Origin: Affinirhizobium lemnae
GTDB lineage: Bacteria > Pseudomonadota > Alphaproteobacteria > Rhizobiales > Rhizobiaceae
Assembly: GCF_022968395.1 (NCBI RefSeq)
Contig: NZ_JALJQZ010000025.1
Coordinates: forward strand, 1 to 60,768
Reading direction: 5' to 3'
DNA length: 60,768 nucleotides
Shown here: positions 56,936 to 60,768 of the stretch, piece by piece
Numbering within the stretch: the stretch's first letter is position 1
How the letters are laid out: every line of letters begins with the position of its first letter
The notes under the pieces: generated by a model
What the model was told of the DNA's origin: nothing
Database searches by the model: none
What the model saw: only the letters and a program-made list of their open reading frames with translations
Translations under genes and position numbers: made by a program

Positions 56936-57856
56936 ATGCAGACCAGCCAAACCCTACAGCAGGGATTGAAATCGATTACAACCGCAGGACCTGCGATCAT
57001 GCTGCTCGGCATGGTTTTGTTCGCGTTGAACGACGCCATGGGGAAATGGCTCGTCGCCAGCTATGGTCTCGGTCAGGTCATTCTCCTGAGAAGCGTTGCT
57101 GCGCTCATTATCCTGGCACCGTTTCTGTGGCTCGGGGGCAAGCAGGCGATATTGCAGACGGAACGGCCGTGGCTGCAAGCGGCACGCGTCTTTTTCTCGA
57201 CAATCGAGATCTTCTGCTTCTACTATGCGGTCATGTACATGCCGCTCGCGGATGTAATGACCTACTGGCTGGCAGCACCGATCTATGTGGCCGCCGCATC
57301 ACCGTTCATTCTGGGAGAGAAGGTTGGATGGCGCCGATGGCTTGCCATTGCCATCGGCTTCGTTGGCGTAATCGTGACGCTCGAACCGTCGAGTGCGATG
57401 TTCACCATGCCGGCGCTGATTTCGATCGTCGGTACTGCCGCCTTCGCCTTCATGCTGATTTCCGGCCGCAGCCTGCGTAACACGCCCGATACGACCCTGG
57501 TGTTCTTTCAACTGGCTGCATCCGGGATCGCAGGTCTGTTCATTGCGCCGTTCGACTGGGCTCCTTTGAAATCGACAACGGAAGGCCTGCTTTTGGGACT
57601 GCTGGGTATCGTCGCCATGTGCGCGCATATTCTCGTCAATCGCGCCCTGAAGATATCCGATGCCGCGACGGTCGCGCCGCTTCAGTATACACTTCTGCTC
57701 TGGGCGGTGATCTTCGGCTGGGCTTTCTTCGGAGAAGTGCCTCGACTGCCCATGATCCTTGGTGCAGCCCTGATTGTGGGCTCAGGCTTGTTCATCTTCT
57801 TCCGCGAGCAGCAACTGAAGAAGCGCGACAAGGTGCTGCCGAGCATTCCGGAATAG
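56936..57856 (+). CDS. EamA/DMT-family transporter
   Basis: The roughly 306-residue protein has ten predicted membrane helices in two EamA repeats (ALNDAMGKWLVASYGLGQVILLRS, then MLISGRSLRNTPDTTLVFFQLAAS), with a basic C-terminal tail. DMT members export amino acids, nucleosides or other metabolites; the substrate is unknown. ATG 56936 lies 7 bases after GGAG and is preferred to ATG 56933. It converges on the FAH-family gene with a hairpin at its stop codon. Confidence 0.85.
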   Translation: MQTSQTLQQGLKSITTAGPAIMLLGMVLFALNDAMGKWLVASYGLGQVILLRSVAALIILAPFLWLGGKQAILQTERPWLQAARVFFSTIEIFCFYYAVMYMPLADVMTYWLAAPIYVAAASPFILGEKVGWRRWLAIAIGFVGVIVTLEPSSAMFTMPALISIVGTAAFAFMLISGRSLRNTPDTTLVFFQLAASGIAGLFIAPFDWAPLKSTTEGLLLGLLGIVAMCAHILVNRALKISDAATVAPLQYTLLLWAVIFGWAFFGEVPRLPMILGAALIVGSGLFIFFREQQLKKRDKVLPSIPE

Positions 57857-57878
57857 GACAAGGCGTGCCCTATTCCGG
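57848..57878. other. Hairpin over the EamA stop codon, between convergent genes
   Basis: CCGGAATAGG (57848-57857) and CCTATTCCGG (57869-57878) are perfect 10-base arms around an 11-base loop. The stop codon of the transporter lies in the left arm. It probably ends transcription from both sides, although no long T run follows. Confidence 0.6.
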
Positions 57879-57897
57879 CTATATCACATCTTACATC

Positions 57898-59049
57898 TTA
57901 GATGAGAGCTCGGCGTGCGAGATTCTGGAACAGGGCCGTAGAGCCAAAGGTCCAGGGCGGGCAAGCATCCGAGCGGTTGACCCAGTTTACCAGTCGACCG
58001 AGCCGCGCCGTTGCGATCTCCACCCGATCACCGACCTCATGCGTGAAGCCCTGTCCCTTGCCGCGCCGGTCCTTTACGGGCGCGAACATCGTACCCAGGA
58101 AGAGCACCGCGCCATCGGGGTACTGGTGGTTGCGGTTCAACAGTTGCCCGGCAAGATTTGCAGGACTGCGGCTGATGGCAGACATGGCACTCTCGCCTGT
58201 CATCTGGAAGCCATCTTCCCCCTCCACCAGAAGCGAAACTTTTACCTGACCGAGCTCCTCCAGCGTGAAACGGTCATCGAAGAGACGGATGAAGGGTCCG
58301 ATGGAGCAGGAGGCATTGTTGTCCTTTGCCTTGCCCAGTAGAAGCGCTGAGCGTCCTTCAACATCCCGAAGGTTCACATCATTGCCCAGTGTTGCGCCGA
58401 TGATTGTTCCGTCGGAGCGCACGGATAGCACGACCTCCGGTTCCGGATTGTTCCACTCGGAGATCGGATGAATACCGACCTCGGCGCCACAACCGACGGA
58501 GGACATCGGCTGAGACTTCGTGAAAATTTCCGCGTCCGGGCCAATGCCGACTTCCAGATACTGCGACCAGAGATTCATTTCCTGCAAGAGCGCCTTGACC
58601 TGCGCGGCCTTTTCCGAGCCTGCAGCAACGCCCTTCAGATTGTCACCTATCACCGGCGCCAAACGTTGACGAATTTCCAGAGCACGCGATGCATCTCCCC
58701 TCGCCTGCTCTTCGATAACCCGTTCCAACATACTGTCGGCAAAGGTTACGCCTGCGGCCTTGACCGCCTGAAGATCAACCGGCGCGAGGAGTTGCCCGGC
58801 TGATCCATCCAGGAAGCTGTCCAGAGAGCCGAGGTCCTGGAAGCTCCCTGATTGCAATGTGGCGACGAGATCCTGCCGCTCAAGAAGGGCAGACATGGTC
58901 GGGCCCAGTGGTGTGATATCCAGGACATGCGCATTCCGGACCAGAACCAGGCATGGACCGTCCTGTGCTTTTGACCAGACGCGTCCGACAAGAAGCGCCT
59001 CCGGCTCATGCGGCAGGATCATTTCGCTCGTCAATGCAATGCGGGTCAC
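57898..59049 (-). CDS. Fumarylacetoacetate hydrolase (FAH) family enzyme
   Basis: The 383-residue protein has an FAH-type C-terminal domain: the metal-binding stretch WNNPEPEVVLSVRSDGTIIGATLGNDVNLRD with conserved acidic residues, GKAKDNNASCSIGPFI, and a GDRVEIATARLGRLVNWV end. The N-terminal half (1-170) is a separate domain. FAH members include dehydratases and hydrolases of 2-keto-3-deoxy sugar acids and of aromatic ring-cleavage products; the substrate is not evident. The start is GTG at 59049 with a strong GGGAGGAA before it. It follows the M20 peptidase gene after 122 bases. Confidence 0.8.
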   Translation of the reverse strand: MTRIALTSEMILPHEPEALLVGRVWSKAQDGPCLVLVRNAHVLDITPLGPTMSALLERQDLVATLQSGSFQDLGSLDSFLDGSAGQLLAPVDLQAVKAAGVTFADSMLERVIEEQARGDASRALEIRQRLAPVIGDNLKGVAAGSEKAAQVKALLQEMNLWSQYLEVGIGPDAEIFTKSQPMSSVGCGAEVGIHPISEWNNPEPEVVLSVRSDGTIIGATLGNDVNLRDVEGRSALLLGKAKDNNASCSIGPFIRLFDDRFTLEELGQVKVSLLVEGEDGFQMTGESAMSAISRSPANLAGQLLNRNHQYPDGAVLFLGTMFAPVKDRRGKGQGFTHEVGDRVEIATARLGRLVNWVNRSDACPPWTFGSTALFQNLARRALI

Positions 59050-59171
59050 CAGTTTTTCCTCCCTTGGAGTCCCAATTCAGCGTAGCGCCTGGTTATTCAT
59101 GGCAGCACGCAATCATCAGGCATGTCTAATTTTCAGACCATGCTCTGTCCAGCCGGTTCTCCGAGCAATCA

Positions 59172-60545
59172 TCAGCTGGGCAATTCCGTTGTCTTTCCGA
59201 TGTCCAGGAACAGCGCAGTCATGATTCGCAGACCTTCTCCCGCTATGGACACCAATGCATGTTCATTGGGGCCGTGCTGACCACACTCTGCGTGCGAATG
59301 CGGGATCCAGATTGTCGGAAGGCCAAGAATGTCCGTGAAAACATCGTTCGGAAGCGATCCGGCAAGATTGGGCAAAACATGGACCGATTTGCCGGTTGAG
59401 TGCATGATGGACCGCTCCACGAACCGCACCCAGGGATGATCCGGCGGAAAGCGCGTGGCCTTGAAAGGCGCATGGCCGACCTCATGGACCTCCACCATTG
59501 GGAAGCCGTGCGCATCGAGATGCCTGCGAAGCGAGGGAAGAAGCTCATCCATGTTGGTGCCGACGACAAATCTCAGCTGGCAGGCTGCGCGCGCAGTGCC
59601 ACAGATTGCGTTCTGGGGCGCTGCAATGTTGCCGGCAGAGATGGCGAGGACCGCAAAGGAATTCCAGCCGAAGACTCGTTCGGCGGGCGTCAGGCTCTCC
59701 TCGCCCCAATCTGCATCATGGCGTCGATCAGGTAGCCCTCGGAGCGCCGCGCGGATATCGTCCGTCAGACTGTCAGGTCGCCATTCGGAGATGAGGATTT
59801 GACCGCGAGCGTCGACTATGGTGGCGATGGCATGGGCAAGCAGCGTGACCGGATCGGCGAGAAGGCCACCGAAATTGCCCGAATGAAACTCGCCTTCGCG
59901 CATATCGACCCGCAATTCGAAGGACACACCACCGCGCGATCCCATAAATATCGTGGGGATATCGGCCTGGAGGCGCGGCCCATCGGACGCGACCAGAACA
60001 TCGGCAGCCAGCTCCTGCCTGTGGGTTTCGCATAACTGGTGCAGGCCCTTCGACCCGATCTCTTCACCCATCTCGATCAGAAGCCGAACATTGAACCCGA
60101 GAGAACCGCGGTGCTCAATGATATGGCGAAGCGCGAGGATATTGATGAGATGCTGGATCTTGTTGTCCGCTGTTCCGCGTCCGTACAGTCGATCTCCTTC
60201 TCGGGAGAGAACGAAAGGGGCCAGACCGGAACGCCACCGCGCTGCCTCGCCATTGCAGACGTCGCCGTGGCCATAGATGAGAATTGTGGGCCGCTTTTCA
60301 TCTTCGATACGCTCGGCGATCAGGAAGGGGCCGCCGCTCCCGGTCGGATTGTCCAGGATCCGGCAATCGAAACCCATCGGCTCGAGGAAGGGCAACATGT
60401 CCTGTTGGAGATAGGCATAGAGATTCTCAACCTGTCCTTCCGATTGACTGACGGATCGACGTGCGATCAGCCGGGACAGAGTATCGAAAAATGCGTGGCC
60501 TTCCGCAATGGAATGCGCCGTATCGACAAGCTGCTGATCATTCAT
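59172..60545 (-). CDS. M20-family metallopeptidase/amidohydrolase
   Basis: The 457-residue protein has the M20 zinc-site motifs: ILIYGHGDV (first His), RLYGRGTADNKIQ (bridging Asp and gating), LIEMGEEIGSKG (catalytic Glu pair) and HSHAECGQHGPNEH near the end, with a dimerisation domain at about 215-350. Such enzymes cleave dipeptides, acylated amino acids or carbamoylated compounds; the substrate is unknown. ATG 60545 is preferred to TTG 60554; GAAGGAT lies just before it. With the FAH enzyme it may form a catabolic operon. Confidence 0.85.
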   Translation of the reverse strand: MNDQQLVDTAHSIAEGHAFFDTLSRLIARRSVSQSEGQVENLYAYLQQDMLPFLEPMGFDCRILDNPTGSGGPFLIAERIEDEKRPTILIYGHGDVCNGEAARWRSGLAPFVLSREGDRLYGRGTADNKIQHLINILALRHIIEHRGSLGFNVRLLIEMGEEIGSKGLHQLCETHRQELAADVLVASDGPRLQADIPTIFMGSRGGVSFELRVDMREGEFHSGNFGGLLADPVTLLAHAIATIVDARGQILISEWRPDSLTDDIRAALRGLPDRRHDADWGEESLTPAERVFGWNSFAVLAISAGNIAAPQNAICGTARAACQLRFVVGTNMDELLPSLRRHLDAHGFPMVEVHEVGHAPFKATRFPPDHPWVRFVERSIMHSTGKSVHVLPNLAGSLPNDVFTDILGLPTIWIPHSHAECGQHGPNEHALVSIAGEGLRIMTALFLDIGKTTELPS

Positions 60546-60693
60546 ATCCTTCAACTCCCATGTGGTGCGTCAGACTACCAGCCTAGGAGCGACACAGCCA
60601 AGCGACTCACCTCGCTCTGACTGCCAATGAGGGAGATGCGGCTCCGCCAGACGGCACCGCAGAGAATTGAAAGGATGATGCTTCGCAAAAAAG

Positions 60694-60768
60694 CTAGGCG
60701 GTAGTGACGATTTAGCTATTTGAGCCAGATGGCGATGGCTGCGAGTTTGACGAATCCCATGAAGTTGG
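60694..60768 (-). mobile_element. IS5-type insertion sequence, right end (partial, inverted copy)
   Basis: These 75 bases are the exact reverse complement of bases 1-75, including the last transposase codons (stop at 60716-60718) and CTAG at the inner edge. The next inward base differs from the left copy, so the repeat ends here. The 148 bases between this end and the peptidase start hold no gene I can support. Confidence 0.75.

Noticed and set aside
1..60768. 60-kb composite transposon flanked by inverted IS copies
   Set aside because: The interior is dominated by essential and core genes, and the IS copies are cut by the window edges; an assembly break is the simpler reading.

Overview
The window reads as a chromosomal segment of an alphaproteobacterium of the Rhizobiaceae (Rhizobium/Agrobacterium type). 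The evidence is the gene content: irr next to fabA-fabB-fabI, pnp-rpsO-truB-rbfA, dctA divergent from dctBD, two fix/cco operons with FixK/FNR boxes, a type-B PutA with an Lrp-type PutR, and a mosaic repeat of rhizobial style. Codon use is GC-rich throughout. The species cannot be fixed from the sequence alone. The two ends are the same 75-base sequence in inverted orientation, each carrying the last codons of an IS5-type transposase, so the window is most simply a contig cut at two copies of one insertion sequence.

Layout. 1-2.5 kb is accessory: IS end, IS3-type transposase remnant, a two-gene operon (H-NS-like coiled-coil protein and a probable DNA-binding protein), and a methyltransferase fused to DUF4214. 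2.5-9.7 kb: zinc-ribbon protein, 3-methyladenine glycosylase, the kynurenine operon (kynU, kynA, alpha/beta-hydrolase formamidase), membrane proteins and irr. 9.7-18.1 kb: unsaturated fatty acid synthesis (fabA, fabB, fabI), an RsmC-like methyltransferase and, on the minus strand, rbfA-truB-rpsO-pnp. 18.1-20.6 kb: DUF475/TerC-like protein behind a long leader, and a frameshifted siderophore-interacting protein.

20.6-30.8 kb is a complete chemosensory locus (STAS, CheY, CheA, CheW, MCP, CheW, CheR, CheB), with a divergent soluble protein that has a degenerate MCP-like tip and a ParA-type ATPase at its far end. 30.8-39.1 kb is the cbb3 oxidase system, ccoNOQP and ccoGHIS, each operon preceded by a FixK/FNR box.

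39.2-43.2 kb is the most unusual block: a GlxA-type regulator divergent from a YqcI/YcgG-family protein, a class I methyltransferase and a YjeH-like amino acid exporter. It looks like a small set for modifying and exporting an amino acid. A tRNA-Pro(CGG) follows, then a LOV-domain histidine kinase with an eroded ATP-binding domain plus a single-domain response regulator, and UDP-glucose dehydrogenase. 46.5-51.3 kb is the C4-dicarboxylate system dctBD/dctA with a near-textbook sigma-54 promoter and two upstream activator sites. 51.4-60.6 kb holds a DUF922 protein, putA/putR, DUF1328, an EamA transporter, an FAH-family enzyme and an M20 peptidase.

Starts were chosen from Shine-Dalgarno matches and family N-termini. 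Genes shorter than 60 codons (ccoQ, ccoS, DUF1328) were read by hand. No rRNA, CRISPR array or prophage was seen.
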